From NCBI GenBank assembly GCA_964567545.1, contig CAZMNB010000002.1, positions 1 through 64,000 of the forward strand: DNA of 64,000 nt, written 5' to 3'. Source of the DNA: UBA7398 sp964567545 (GTDB lineage Bacteria; Actinomycetota; Actinomycetes; Nanopelagicales; Nanopelagicaceae). The notes below the pieces were generated by a model. The model had not been told where the DNA came from. It ran no database searches and saw only the letters and a list, made by a program, of their open reading frames with translations. The position numbers and the translations under genes were made by a program. This document shows positions 44,281 to 54,517 of this stretch, one piece after another. Positions within the stretch are counted from its first letter, which is position 1. Each line of letters begins with the position of its first letter.

Positions 44281-44354
44281 TCATTTACTATCTCAGAAAA
44301 GAACTATGGTTAATTTCTAGGTAAACAAATTATGAACTAATCTAACTTTGTGGA

Positions 44355-45905
44355 TTAAATGGCAGCTTCAATAACCGCTATCGGTTCCGAATCAATCCTG
44401 CCACCTCTCTTGCGCGGTAATGTAAGAACAAATTGCGCACCTTCGCCCAATTTTCCCCAAGCTTTGAGTGTTCCATTATGAAGATGAGTATCTTCTTGAG
44501 CGATAGAGAGTCCTAACCCGGTTCCGCCACGTATCCGTGCTCGGGACGGATCAGCTCGCCAAAATCTCTCAAAAACGCGAGAAACTTGCGATGGTTCAAG
44601 CCCAATTCCGTAATCACGAATACTAATTGAGAGTGCAGAATCATTTGATTTGATGACCACATCTACTGGCTTTTCATTAGCGTGGTCAATCGCATTTGTT
44701 AGTAAATTCCGCAGAATCCGCTCAATTCTGCGTGCGTCTACTTCAATTAATGAATTCGATAAATCTTTTTGTAAATTTACGATTACATTCTTCTCTACTG
44801 AAATCAGCGCTAAATCCGAGATACAGCGAGAAACCATTTCGTTAATATCAATTTCACTAATTTCCATTGCAGCCTCAATTGCGTCAAATCGACTAACTTC
44901 TAATAAATCAGCTAGCAAGAGCTCGAATCGGTCGATTTGGGATTGCAATAATTCGGCGCTCCTGGAGATATTGGGTTCGAATTTTTCTCGGTATGCATAA
45001 ATTAAATCAGAGGCCATTCGAATAGTTGTAAGCGGAGTTCTCAATTCATGCGATACATCTGATACAAACCGTTGTTGAACTCTAGATAAATTTTCTAACT
45101 GCTTAATCTGTTGCTCGATTGATGCTGCCATGGCGTTAAACGAAATTCCTAATCGAGATATCTCATTTTTTCCGATTACTGTCATTCTTCTATTTAGTTC
45201 ACCTGCCGTAAATTCTTCAGCTATCTTTGCGGCAGACCTCACTGGTGAGATAACTTGCCGAATAACTAACCAAGTGATACCGATAATTAAAATGAGTAAA
45301 GCAAAGCCAGCAAATAGCAAATAACGCTTTACTAATTCGAGAGTTTTAGTTTGACTTTCGAAGCTAAATAGAAAGTAAATATCATATGGTCCGACGCGTG
45401 GGATACTTATCTTGTCACCTACAACAATTCCTGGAACCTCATTTCCATCTACATATTGAATTGTTGAAAGTGCCCAAAGCGGTTCGCTACTATTTAAAAG
45501 TCGATCCCGTAGTTCCAATGGAATTGATTCATAGGAGACGCGATTGGAAACTGTGTCGATTGGCACAGCAGGGTCCAGATTTTTTGCCGATCGAATTAAA
45601 ATCACTTCTCGGCCTGTGTCGGTAGCTCTTATGGATTTCTTGGCATTTACTACTTCTTGAGCAATTTTTTTCAAGGCAGTGTCTGTGCTGCCACCACTGG
45701 TAAACCTAAATTGAGCAGAATAAACAGCTAGCGTAGATTCTGAGAGTGAAGATTTAATTTTTTCATTTACTACTCCAGCAGATATTAGATGAAAAAGTGT
45801 TGTGCCTACGATCCATAAAACAAGCGCGGTCAAAACCAGAGTTGTGCTCAAAACTCGTAACGTTAATGAACTTCTAAAACCTTTTAGAATATTGATTTGG
45901 CGCAC
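44355..45905 (-). CDS. mtrB: Sensor histidine kinase MtrB
   Basis: 516 residues. Membrane helices at about 21-41 and 195-217 enclose an extracellular sensor domain; HAMP follows (218-272), then HisKA with SDVSHELRTPLTTIR (His286), and the ATPase domain with NLLTNAIDHAN, RDYGIGLEP and GGTGLGLSIAQ. It controls MtrA, which governs cell-wall hydrolases and division in actinobacteria. Gene order mtrA-mtrB with a 2-bp gap. Confidence 0.94.
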   Translation of the reverse strand: MRQINILKGFRSSLTLRVLSTTLVLTALVLWIVGTTLFHLISAGVVNEKIKSSLSESTLAVYSAQFRFTSGGSTDTALKKIAQEVVNAKKSIRATDTGREVILIRSAKNLDPAVPIDTVSNRVSYESIPLELRDRLLNSSEPLWALSTIQYVDGNEVPGIVVGDKISIPRVGPYDIYFLFSFESQTKTLELVKRYLLFAGFALLILIIGITWLVIRQVISPVRSAAKIAEEFTAGELNRRMTVIGKNEISRLGISFNAMAASIEQQIKQLENLSRVQQRFVSDVSHELRTPLTTIRMASDLIYAYREKFEPNISRSAELLQSQIDRFELLLADLLEVSRFDAIEAAMEISEIDINEMVSRCISDLALISVEKNVIVNLQKDLSNSLIEVDARRIERILRNLLTNAIDHANEKPVDVVIKSNDSALSISIRDYGIGLEPSQVSRVFERFWRADPSRARIRGGTGLGLSIAQEDTHLHNGTLKAWGKLGEGAQFVLTLPRKRGGRIDSEPIAVIEAAI

Positions 45906-45907
45906 AG

Positions 45908-46600
45908 TTAGTGGCCTCGAGATCCAGAAGCTCCTGCTTTGTAACCAATGCCACGAACGGTAGTTATGATGGTTGGATTTTCTGAATCGTGCTCAACTTT
46001 TGCGCGCAATCTTTGAATGTGAACATTTACTAATCGAGTATCAGTTGAATGACGATAACCCCAAACTTCACTCAATAGCGCTTCTCTAGTGAAAACACGT
46101 CCGGGCTCTTTAGCAAGGGCAACTAATAGATCAAACTCTAATCTAGTTAATGGAATCTCTTTTCCACCACGTGTAATCGTATGTTCTAATACATCGATAG
46201 CAATATCGGCTAACGATAAATTCCCAGATAGCTCGCCGGACGTTCTACGTAATCGAGTGCGGATGCGTGCCACTAGTTCTGAAGGTTTAAAAGGTTTAAC
46301 CATATAGTCATCTGCGCCAGCTTCTAGTCCAAGCACAACATCATGCGTATCGCCCTTGGCGGTAAGCATCACGATTGGAACTCTTACCGAGAATTCTCTG
46401 ATTTGGCGACAAACTTCGATTCCATCTAATCCAGGAAGCATGACATCGAGCAATACTAAATCTGGTGGATTATTTCGAAAAACATCCATGACTTCATCGC
46501 CACGACTTACTAAATCAACTTCAATGCCTGCGCCGTTTAATACGATTCCCAACATTTCGGCAAGGTCTTGATCATCATCAACGACCAATACCGATGTCAT
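45908..46600 (-). CDS. mtrA: Response regulator MtrA
   Basis: 230 residues of the OmpR/PhoB type. Receiver domain with VVDDDQDLAE, phospho-acceptor Asp52 in LVLLDVMLPGLDG, and TAKGD; winged-helix domain at 130-225 (LTRLEFDLLVALAKEPGRVFTR, LVNVHIQRLRAKVE, VRGIGYKAG). Essential in mycobacteria. It starts one base after sahH, whose stop precedes it. Confidence 0.96.
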   Translation of the reverse strand: MTSVLVVDDDQDLAEMLGIVLNGAGIEVDLVSRGDEVMDVFRNNPPDLVLLDVMLPGLDGIEVCRQIREFSVRVPIVMLTAKGDTHDVVLGLEAGADDYMVKPFKPSELVARIRTRLRRTSGELSGNLSLADIAIDVLEHTITRGGKEIPLTRLEFDLLVALAKEPGRVFTREALLSEVWGYRHSTDTRLVNVHIQRLRAKVEHDSENPTIITTVRGIGYKAGASGSRGH

Positions 46601-47884
46601 TTAGCTACCGTGTTCCCAAGAGTTCAGATAGGAGAATTGCTCCGGAGTTAAAGTATCGATCTCGCCACCCATACTTTGCAACTTTAAGCGAGCGACTTCT
46701 TTATCGATTTCAGTTGGAACGTTATGCACGCCTGCAGTTAGCGAGCTGGCAGCCTTAACTAACCATTCAGCAGTTAGCGCTTGATCTGAGAAAGACATAT
46801 CCATTACAGCGGCTGGGTGTCCTTCGGCAGCACCTAGGTTTACTAATCGACCTTCTGCAATTAAAAGAATTCTACGATCGTCAGCTAATACGTACTCATC
46901 GGTTTGATGGCGAATCTTCTTGTTCTTTTGCTTTGCAAATTTCTCTAACCAAGCCACATCAATTTCAATATCAAAATGGCCAGAGTTAGCGAGAATAGCG
47001 CCATCTTTCATCATTGAGAAATGTTCAGAGCGAAGAACATCACGGTTTCCAGTTACAGTAATAAATACATCACCGACTTTTGCAGCTTCGTACATTGGCA
47101 TAACTCGATAACCTTGCATCATCGCATCAAGTGCTTTAGTAGGATCAATCTCAGTAACTATAACTTCAGCGCCCATTCCTTTACCACGTTCGGCAACACC
47201 TTTGCCGCAGTATCCAAATCCAGCTACAACCAGAATTTTTCCAGCTAACAAAGTATTTGTTGCACGGAAAATAGCATCCAGAGTGGATTGTCCGGTTCCG
47301 TACCGATTATCAAACATATGTTTGGTATCAGTATCATTTACCGCAATCATTGGAAAAGTTAACGCGCCATCTTTTGCCATTTGATGCAATCGAATTACTC
47401 CAGTTGTGGTCTCTTCACATCCTCCGACAATAGTTCCAAGTAATTCTTTCCGAGTGGTGTGCAATGTATTTACTAAATCACAGCCATCATCAAAAACTTG
47501 ATGTGGTTCGATATCTAGTGCTGCATTTATATGCTTGTAGTAACCATCACGGTCCACCGCGTTACGTGCAAAAACAGAAATCCCATACTCATGTACTAAT
47601 GCTGCGGCTGTGTCATCTTGAGTTGAAAGTGGATTAGACGCACATAGCGCAATTTCAGCACCACCTGCCTTTAGGGTGCGCATTAAATTCGCAGTCTCGG
47701 TAGTTACATGCATGCATGCTGCAAGTCGAACGCCTGCAAATGGTTGTTCCTTAGCGAACCGTTCACGAATCTGGGCCAGTACTGGCATGTTCCGCTCTGC
47801 CCATTCAATCCGCTTCTTACCTTCTGCGGCGAGCGATGCATCTGCGATGTCATGTTTTGGAATAGCCATAGTTGTTGGGTTCAC
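46601..47884 (-). CDS. sahH: Adenosylhomocysteinase (short, archaeal/Thermotoga-like form)
   Basis: 427 residues from a GTG start, 9 bases after GGAG; an ATG five codons on is too far from it. CNPLSTQDDTAAAL near 80, NDTDTKHMFDNRYGTGQS near 183, NAD-binding VVAGFGYCGKGVAERGKG near 215, and LGAAEGHPAAVMDMSF near 350. It cleaves S-adenosylhomocysteine in the methyl cycle. The protein lacks the roughly 40-residue insertion and the C-terminal DHYRY tail of the long form found in Mycobacterium. Its place before mtrAB is conserved; the tmk gene usually in between is absent. Confidence 0.95.
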   Translation of the reverse strand: MNPTTMAIPKHDIADASLAAEGKKRIEWAERNMPVLAQIRERFAKEQPFAGVRLAACMHVTTETANLMRTLKAGGAEIALCASNPLSTQDDTAAALVHEYGISVFARNAVDRDGYYKHINAALDIEPHQVFDDGCDLVNTLHTTRKELLGTIVGGCEETTTGVIRLHQMAKDGALTFPMIAVNDTDTKHMFDNRYGTGQSTLDAIFRATNTLLAGKILVVAGFGYCGKGVAERGKGMGAEVIVTEIDPTKALDAMMQGYRVMPMYEAAKVGDVFITVTGNRDVLRSEHFSMMKDGAILANSGHFDIEIDVAWLEKFAKQKNKKIRHQTDEYVLADDRRILLIAEGRLVNLGAAEGHPAAVMDMSFSDQALTAEWLVKAASSLTAGVHNVPTEIDKEVARLKLQSMGGEIDTLTPEQFSYLNSWEHGS

Positions 47885-47936
47885 TTAAAAAATCTCCTTA
47901 TTAGACGAACTTTTAGCCTTGCAAGACCTGCGTACT

Positions 47937-49328
47937 TTACCGCGATTTGATGTACTTCAGCACCTCGTCGCGAATTTTGACCATATCGCGCTCGGTCTCG
48001 CCTTCAGCATTAAGCCTCAACAATGGTTCGGTATTAGAAGCTCGGACGTTGAACCACCATTTATCACTGGTCACAGTCAATCCATCCAGATGGTCAAATT
48101 CTAAGTTGAGCAAATTCTTTTCGCTTAAATCACGGTAATGGTTTTCAATGAAAGCAACGGCAGCGACTTGATCTTTGACTTCTGAATTTATCTCGCCACT
48201 AGATTCATATCTTTGATACGGCTTAAGTAACTTAGATAATGGTTCAGAACTTTCTTGTAGCGCCGCAATTGCGTGCAGTGCCGCCAGCATTCCAGAATCG
48301 GCTCGCCAGAACTCTTTGAAATAGAAATGACCCGAATGTTCGCCGCCAAAAATCGCGCCGGACTCTTCCATCATTTTCTTTATGTAAGAGTGGCCAACTC
48401 TGCTGCGTAGCGGTGTCCCACCGTTTTCTAAAATAACTTCCGGGACTGCTTTTGATGAAATTAAATTATAAATAATTGGAGATCCTGGTCGCTTCTTTAA
48501 TTCCCGGTCAGCAATTAGAGCGGTAAGTGCTGATGGTGAAACTGCAAAACCTTTCTCATCTACCAGGAAGCATCGATCAGCATCACCATCAAATGCCAAC
48601 CCAATATCGGCTCGCTTTTTCTTGACCAGTTTCTGCAAGTCAACCAAATTTTCTGGAGCGATTGGATTCGCTTCATGGTTTGGAAACGAACCGTCGAGTT
48701 CGAAATAGATTGGAGAAATTTCAGCATTAATTCGAGACATTACTGCGGGGGCGGTGTGTCCAGCCATTCCATTACCAGCATCTATTGCGATCTTTAATTT
48801 ACGTCCTTTTTTAAAGTCATGATTAAATAGTGAAAATAAATAATCACCATATTCCTCCAACATATCCCTAGATGTTTCGACACCTACCGGACGATTAGAA
48901 ATCGGCATTCCATCTGCTATCGCATTTCGAATCCAGACTAATCCAGATTCTTTGCCAATTGGTCGAGCCCCACTTTTGCATAATTTAATTCCGTTATACG
49001 CGGCTGGGTTATGGCTAGCGGTAAACATCGCTCCCGGAAAATTAAGAAACCCCGCAGCAAAATAGAGTTGATCGGTCGAAGCTAGCCCAATTCGTAAGAC
49101 ATCCATCCCTTGGGATGTGATGCCATCAGAGAATGCGTCTGCGAGATTAGTTGACGATGGCCGCATATCTTCGCCGATTATGACAGTTGCTGGTTCACGT
49201 TCTAATTCTAAAAATCTTGCAAAAGCCGACCCAACGGCAAATGTAAAATCTGTTGTTACTTCAATATCGACTAAGCCACGAATATCGTAAGCCTTAATAA
49301 TCTTGTCGAGTAAATCGGTATTCATCAT
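47937..49328 (-). CDS. manB: Phosphomannomutase / phosphoglucomutase
   Basis: 463 residues of the alpha-D-phosphohexomutase family. Catalytic serine in FTASHNPAAYNGIKLC near 100, metal loop GLAFDGDADRCFLVDEKG near 235, sugar loop FGGEHSGHFYF near 330, and phosphate loop VRASNTEPLLRLNAEGE near 435. It interconverts mannose-6-P and mannose-1-P for GDP-mannose. Four-base overlap with the DUF3499 gene, as in other actinobacteria. Confidence 0.93.
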   Translation of the reverse strand: MMNTDLLDKIIKAYDIRGLVDIEVTTDFTFAVGSAFARFLELEREPATVIIGEDMRPSSTNLADAFSDGITSQGMDVLRIGLASTDQLYFAAGFLNFPGAMFTASHNPAAYNGIKLCKSGARPIGKESGLVWIRNAIADGMPISNRPVGVETSRDMLEEYGDYLFSLFNHDFKKGRKLKIAIDAGNGMAGHTAPAVMSRINAEISPIYFELDGSFPNHEANPIAPENLVDLQKLVKKKRADIGLAFDGDADRCFLVDEKGFAVSPSALTALIADRELKKRPGSPIIYNLISSKAVPEVILENGGTPLRSRVGHSYIKKMMEESGAIFGGEHSGHFYFKEFWRADSGMLAALHAIAALQESSEPLSKLLKPYQRYESSGEINSEVKDQVAAVAFIENHYRDLSEKNLLNLEFDHLDGLTVTSDKWWFNVRASNTEPLLRLNAEGETERDMVKIRDEVLKYIKSR

Positions 49329-49717
49329 GAAGGCAGAACGCGTAAGTGCCCTCGTCGACCAACTTCTTGTTGCGGCACTTGTTTGGCAGCATCTTCTGTT
49401 TTTACATTTTCATTTTTTCCAACGTTTCGAATTGCATCCGCAATCACCATTAAATCATCCTCGCTAGGGCCCATATTTTTTAGATCTGGAGAATGTTGTA
49501 AGACAGTCCAACCCATTGGTACTGTCATTTTTTCACTATGCATCTCACATAGATCATAGGCGTGTGGTTCCGCATAAGTTGCTAACGGCCCAAGTACTGC
49601 AGTCGAATCCGAATAAATATAAGTTAAGGTCTTAATCGCACTCTTGCGACAACCAGACCTTGAGCAAGTTCGGTTTAACGCACGCGAACGTGCGGTGGGC
49701 GAGTCGCTAGAAGTCAT
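49325..49717 (-). CDS. DUF3499 protein (Rv3258c-like)
   Basis: 130 residues. Two cysteines near the N-terminus (RTCSRSGCRKSAIKTLTYIY) and HAYDLCEMHSEKMTVPMGW near 54-72, giving a probable zinc site, then a disordered basic tail. This is the DUF3499 family, specific to actinobacteria and always next to the phosphomannomutase gene. Function unknown. Confidence 0.9.
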   Translation of the reverse strand: MTSSDSPTARSRALNRTCSRSGCRKSAIKTLTYIYSDSTAVLGPLATYAEPHAYDLCEMHSEKMTVPMGWTVLQHSPDLKNMGPSEDDLMVIADAIRNVGKNENVKTEDAAKQVPQQEVGRRGHLRVLPS

Positions 49718-49792
49718 GCCGAAAGATTAGTGGGTCTAGCTGCCAAAAGTTGGGATTTACTCACGCACGCTCACTTGGTTAATTCTAAAATA

Positions 49793-51106
49793 CTAGGAAA
49801 TAATTGCAATATTAGAAATTGGTAGACTTGAACTTTCTAAAGTTGATCCAGTCTTAAACGGTAGAAATGCGATTCCCGCAGGTGAGCGCCAAATTAATCC
49901 GCCACCTTCGAGCGGAACTGAAGTTCGCAATGAAGTTACCTCAATTAAGCGGGTATTTGGTGGCACCTTCCAGTTCATCAAGTCACTAGCGTGAATAATT
50001 TTGCTAAAGGACTTATTTCTATTATCACTCCATTTGATGTTTACATCAATTGCCGAACCAATCATTGTAAGAGTTGGCTCTAAGCCATCGATGTTTAAAG
50101 AGGCTTGAGTGAGAGCTCCGCTAGGTGTGCTCCAAAGGAAATCTCTTAAAGTTTTACTCTCTAAATATGTGTAGACACCAGCGACTATTGGTTGGTCACT
50201 GGTTATTTTAATTCCAACCGAAGTTTTGCCTAGATCAATATTCAATGGAAGGTCTTTAACTACGCCAGCTTTTAAATTGATTGAATCAAACCCAACTGGA
50301 GTAAATACTCCGTCGCTTCCAACAACTTGCAGATTTACCGTTGCATTTGAATCAAACGGGGCTAATAATCGTACTGAATGAGTAATTTTTCCGTTTTTTC
50401 CAGCGTTTGTAATTACACCAGCTATCGATAGATTTGTTTTTGGAGCTGACTGAGAATTAACAAAATCGCCTCCGTAGAATTTCAAACCTTTCTTTCGTTC
50501 GTCAAATAGATAACTCGTTACCCGCCCTGATCTGGTTTGCAGATGCAGTACAGTGCTTTCAGAACCAGGTGAAAGTGAATCAATCCGAATATTTACTTGT
50601 AAATTTTGTTTGATTGTAATTGCCCGAGTAGTGACGCCATTTTTTTCACTAAACGTTGATATATCTACGATTGCTTCATTTGCGCCACTATTTACAATGG
50701 ATAACATGGACTGGCTAGTTAAACCACCAGACCCACCGACAAACCAAGAATCAGCAATGCCGGCAGTACAAATTGCGGCACCAGTCCATGATGAACCTTT
50801 GCTTTGAATTACGGCAGTTGTTGCACGATTCCCTGTTACCAGCATTGGATTTTTAGTAATTGCCGGCGAATTACTGCCAGGTTTCCTAAATTTGAGAGCG
50901 GCTTTACCAGATGCAATTTCTCTAATCTTTATGCTCTTACTTGGTAGCAATGCAATTTCACTTCCAGAATTAGCAGATGCCGGACAGACTGTGGCTGGAA
51001 AGCTCTGGGTTAATTCTATTTTCTTTGTTTCCGCTGGCCAAAAAAATGCAACTAAAAAAGTAATTATCAGGAAAGATAAATAGGGCAATAAGCCAAACTT
51101 CTTCAT
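49793..51106 (-). CDS. DUF5719 secreted protein
   Basis: 437 residues with one N-terminal membrane segment (residues 7-23) and an extracellular all-beta part built of repeated beta-sandwich strands (WFVGGSGGLTSQSMLSIVNS near 120). It matches DUF5719 proteins that sit next to the large glycosyltransferase in actinobacteria. It overlaps the GT2 stop by 4 bp. Probably a cell-envelope protein; function unknown. Confidence 0.75.
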   Translation of the reverse strand: MKKFGLLPYLSFLIITFLVAFFWPAETKKIELTQSFPATVCPASANSGSEIALLPSKSIKIREIASGKAALKFRKPGSNSPAITKNPMLVTGNRATTAVIQSKGSSWTGAAICTAGIADSWFVGGSGGLTSQSMLSIVNSGANEAIVDISTFSEKNGVTTRAITIKQNLQVNIRIDSLSPGSESTVLHLQTRSGRVTSYLFDERKKGLKFYGGDFVNSQSAPKTNLSIAGVITNAGKNGKITHSVRLLAPFDSNATVNLQVVGSDGVFTPVGFDSINLKAGVVKDLPLNIDLGKTSVGIKITSDQPIVAGVYTYLESKTLRDFLWSTPSGALTQASLNIDGLEPTLTMIGSAIDVNIKWSDNRNKSFSKIIHASDLMNWKVPPNTRLIEVTSLRTSVPLEGGGLIWRSPAGIAFLPFKTGSTLESSSLPISNIAIIS

Positions 51107-54100
51107 GCCAACTCCTCATCAGCAAATTCTCGTTTGCGCCGTCTTCCTGGAGTGGCGAGCACGATAATGAAGATCACCAAAATCGCTTGTAGTGAAATCC
51201 AGGCTCTTCTTGAAGTTCCATCATGATAAACAATTACATCACCAGAGTTAGGGACTTTGAACGTTGGTAACCCGGATTGATTTTCTACTAATTTCATAGC
51301 CAAACCGTTAAATAGGAGTTTCCATCGGCCATCAAAATTTTCACCAATCACAACAGTTCCGGCTCCTGGAACGGTTGCTTGAGTACCAACTGTTCCACTG
51401 ACCATTCCAACTAATCCATCAGTTTCGGAGAGGTATGAAATGCGATTCCGTGCGCTACTAATTTTCCAAGAAATCCCGTCTCGAGTTGCAGAGAGGCGTG
51501 TAAACCCGCCAATTCCATCAATGGTTCGAACGACTTCATTATCAACTGGATTGGCCATGAAGACATATTTGATTCCAAACTCTCCCAAATATTTACTGCT
51601 AGTAACACCGCTACCATTCACTAAGTTTCTTACTGCTGAATCCACTAAATAATTAGATCCAAATGAAATATCTGGATCACCTAATTCAATACCCGCGTCT
51701 CTAGCCACAAAAAAATTAAGAATTTCGTTTTCTTTTACAAAAACTAACGTCTTATAGCGTTCATCAGTTTGGGCACCTGCACTTAAGAATGCTGGAAGTG
51801 GTGAAATATGACTTGCAGTTACTTGCGAGTTAGCGCCGTTTGAAACCCACCAAGATGTAGCGAGCGTCAGGTAGACCGCTGAAACTAAGGAAATTAAAAA
51901 GAGTAAAATATGTCGAAAATTGAAATGTGAATTTGTTAATTTTGGAATATGTCGATCCGAAAGAATTACTCCAGCAACAATTGCACTCAAATTTGCGAAA
52001 GTTAAAATACTTCCAGACCATGGATGGAAATGTACCGAAACCCCGTTGCCTGAGATTAGAAAAACATTTGTCAGTAGCGCAAAACCGATTAAGAAAACTG
52101 CGAGTTCTCCGTACTCGCGAGTTTTGGCGCTAAACAATCCAATTACTGCGAATGCCAAAACTGGCGAAATTATCCAGAACGGCAAACTACCAATACCGCC
52201 TGGATTGGTAAGTAAAGTGCTTAAAGCGCTGCCACCTGGAATAGGAATACCTGGGTTGAGTAGAAACCGCGATGGATTTCGAATCAAATTTAGCGACCAA
52301 GGTAGCGTTAACAGGATTGGAGTTAAGAGTAAAAACTTCCACTTAAATACTAATTCTTTATATATTGATAGAAAATCGCTCTTTGTTTTCACTCTTCTTA
52401 AAAGAATTATTATTTCTGGAAGCGAACGCAATAATTGCCAAAAAAATATGGCAAGAAAAGCTGGTGGTGCGAAAATTAATATAAAAGTATCGAATAGAGC
52501 AAACGCGGCTAACTTTTCCCAAGAATGTGATCTCAGGTCACGCCTAGAGAGCAAGTTAGTGAAAAAGAATGGCGCGAGTAAGGCAATTAAAATTGTTCCG
52601 AACGAACCAGTATTAGTCGCAGCTAACATTGGTGGTGAAAACGCATAAAGCATTGCAGCTATGAATGCAATGATTCGAGATTCCGTTATTTTCCTAGCAA
52701 GCCGATAGACAATCACCAAAGCAAGTGGAACCGCTAATATAAAGAGTAGAGCCATAAATAGCTTTATATTTCCCAATAGTGCAATCGATGAAAATGCAAG
52801 CAACAGTATCCAAGGTGGCGCACTTGAACTCGAACCAAGACCAATTGGATGCCAAGAATCAATATATTTCTTATATAAATCAAAAGCGCTAGCCGGTGCA
52901 GGTGAAAGCGCGCCACCGGCAAGTGATCCAAATCGATTGCGAGACGCAATTAGCGTCAGAATTAGAATTAAGAAAGTTAGTGGGTAAATTGGTCGCTTTA
53001 AGAGTGCGCGAAACTTAAGAAATTGTTGACTCGTATTTTCCACTTCTTCGGAATCTTCATTCCCTAAATCTATTGTGGGCAGCGTTAACTCACTACGTTC
53101 CTCAATTGTTTTCCGACTCTCGCCAAAACGAGAAATTGCGGCACGGGAGCGTTCGATTGCCAATCGAAGTTGACTGCCTCGAGGAGGTACAAAACGAGCG
53201 ACAGTCCTCGGTGACAGAAGCCGAGTTTTCTTTCGATTCTTACGTGCTTGGTAAATTAAATTAGGACGAATAATAAGTAGACCAACCGCTGCAATCTCAT
53301 CTGCAGCATATCCCGGGAGTTTTGCAAATAAATATCCAATTGCTCGAACTAATGCTGAAGCCAATAATTGCACTCCAAGAATTGGAAGCAGCCAATTTGA
53401 AGAGTTAGCCAAAATAACATATGCAGCATTTCTTCGATCTAGCAATAAAGGTCTATGTAAGAATGCTTCTGAAACATCGACAGATCGACGTTCCGATGCA
53501 GCGGCTTCGGCATGAAAGATAACGGCGTTCGATACCGATATAACTGAGTGACCTGCTACGTTGGCGCGCCAGCCAAAATCAACGTCGTCTCTAAATAGCG
53601 AGAGGTTTGGATCTAAACCACCTAGTTCTTCATAAACATCTCTACGGATTAAGGATCCGGCGGTACTTACGGCCAGCTCTTCTTTAATACCATCTCGTTG
53701 GCCTTGATCTTGTTCGCGATATTCAAGTCCAGTCCAGCGCGCACCGTTGCCTGCGATGCTGACGCCAATTTCTAAAAGGTGGTTTCGATCATGCCAACCC
53801 TTTATTTTTGGTCCAGCGATTGCGACTGTTGGGCGATTCTCAATTGCTGCCAATAATTCAGCGAGCGCATTCTTGGCTGGCGCAGAGTCATCATGAATTA
53901 ACCAAATCCATTCGGTAACCGATTCAGAATTCTTCGATGGATATTTAAGAAGTGCTTCATCAATTGCATCACCAAATCCAGTACCACGTGACATCGAAAG
54001 CGTTGTGATTCCTGCACTTCGCAATCGTTTAGCAGATTCATCTTTAGAGTCAGTATCGATTGCAATTACCCGATCAATTTTTCGCGATTGCGAAGTTAGC

Positions 54101-54192
54101 GCTGCAACAACTTCGGTAATCCAGGTTGCGCCGTCGTGGGAAACTAAAACTGCAGTTACATATTGATTTACATCAGATTGCTTGCTTGCCAT
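51103..54192 (-). CDS. Giant GT2 glycosyltransferase with membrane domain
   Basis: 1029 residues. Cytoplasmic GT2 domain at 10-290 (VLVSHDGATWITEVVAALTS, IAIDTDSKDES, WLIHDDSAPAKNAL, and LFRDDVDFGWRANV for the acceptor side), a charged linker (335-395), then about a dozen membrane helices up to 780, an outside domain, and a final helix at 1000-1018. This architecture is conserved next to whiB2 and DUF5719 in actinobacteria and is thought to build cell-surface glycans. Function is not proven. Confidence 0.88.
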   Translation of the reverse strand: MASKQSDVNQYVTAVLVSHDGATWITEVVAALTSQSRKIDRVIAIDTDSKDESAKRLRSAGITTLSMSRGTGFGDAIDEALLKYPSKNSESVTEWIWLIHDDSAPAKNALAELLAAIENRPTVAIAGPKIKGWHDRNHLLEIGVSIAGNGARWTGLEYREQDQGQRDGIKEELAVSTAGSLIRRDVYEELGGLDPNLSLFRDDVDFGWRANVAGHSVISVSNAVIFHAEAAASERRSVDVSEAFLHRPLLLDRRNAAYVILANSSNWLLPILGVQLLASALVRAIGYLFAKLPGYAADEIAAVGLLIIRPNLIYQARKNRKKTRLLSPRTVARFVPPRGSQLRLAIERSRAAISRFGESRKTIEERSELTLPTIDLGNEDSEEVENTSQQFLKFRALLKRPIYPLTFLILILTLIASRNRFGSLAGGALSPAPASAFDLYKKYIDSWHPIGLGSSSSAPPWILLLAFSSIALLGNIKLFMALLFILAVPLALVIVYRLARKITESRIIAFIAAMLYAFSPPMLAATNTGSFGTILIALLAPFFFTNLLSRRDLRSHSWEKLAAFALFDTFILIFAPPAFLAIFFWQLLRSLPEIIILLRRVKTKSDFLSIYKELVFKWKFLLLTPILLTLPWSLNLIRNPSRFLLNPGIPIPGGSALSTLLTNPGGIGSLPFWIISPVLAFAVIGLFSAKTREYGELAVFLIGFALLTNVFLISGNGVSVHFHPWSGSILTFANLSAIVAGVILSDRHIPKLTNSHFNFRHILLFLISLVSAVYLTLATSWWVSNGANSQVTASHISPLPAFLSAGAQTDERYKTLVFVKENEILNFFVARDAGIELGDPDISFGSNYLVDSAVRNLVNGSGVTSSKYLGEFGIKYVFMANPVDNEVVRTIDGIGGFTRLSATRDGISWKISSARNRISYLSETDGLVGMVSGTVGTQATVPGAGTVVIGENFDGRWKLLFNGLAMKLVENQSGLPTFKVPNSGDVIVYHDGTSRRAWISLQAILVIFIIVLATPGRRRKREFADEELA

Positions 54193-54226
54193 AGTGTTTG
54201 CACCACCTTTGGCACTAAAGTTGAAG

Positions 54227-54517
54227 TTACGCTGGACGTCGTTTCAATCTGCGCCGTTCGCGTTCTGATAATCCGCCCCAGATCCCAAATCTTTCATCGT
54301 GAGCTAGTGCGTACTCGAGACATTCTGAGCGAACTTCACAAGACATGCAAACGCGCTTGGCTTCTCTGGTTGAACCACCTTTCTCAGGAAAGAAAGCCTC
54401 TGGGTCGGTCTGGGCGCAGAGCGCACGTTCCTGCCAAGAGAGTTCAACGATCTCGCCATTTCCTAATTGGATGCTGGGGCCGCTATTTACGTGCTCAACT
54501 CGGCGAAGTTCAGACAT
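54227..54517 (-). CDS. whiB2: WhiB-family regulator, WhiB2/WhmD type
   Basis: 96 residues. ELSWQERALCAQTDPEAFFP near 25-44, then CMSC and CEVRSEC giving four cluster cysteines, GIWGGLSERERRRLKRR at the end. WhiB2 (WhmD) acts in septation. GGAG lies eight bases upstream of the start. Its position before the GT2 gene and near manB-type genes matches Rv3260c. Confidence 0.93.
   Translation of the reverse strand: MSELRRVEHVNSGPSIQLGNGEIVELSWQERALCAQTDPEAFFPEKGGSTREAKRVCMSCEVRSECLEYALAHDERFGIWGGLSERERRRLKRRPA

Noticed and set aside
47885..47936. SAH or SAM riboswitch upstream of sahH
   Set aside because: The gap of about 50 bp lacks room and conserved elements; it holds little beyond the ribosome site.
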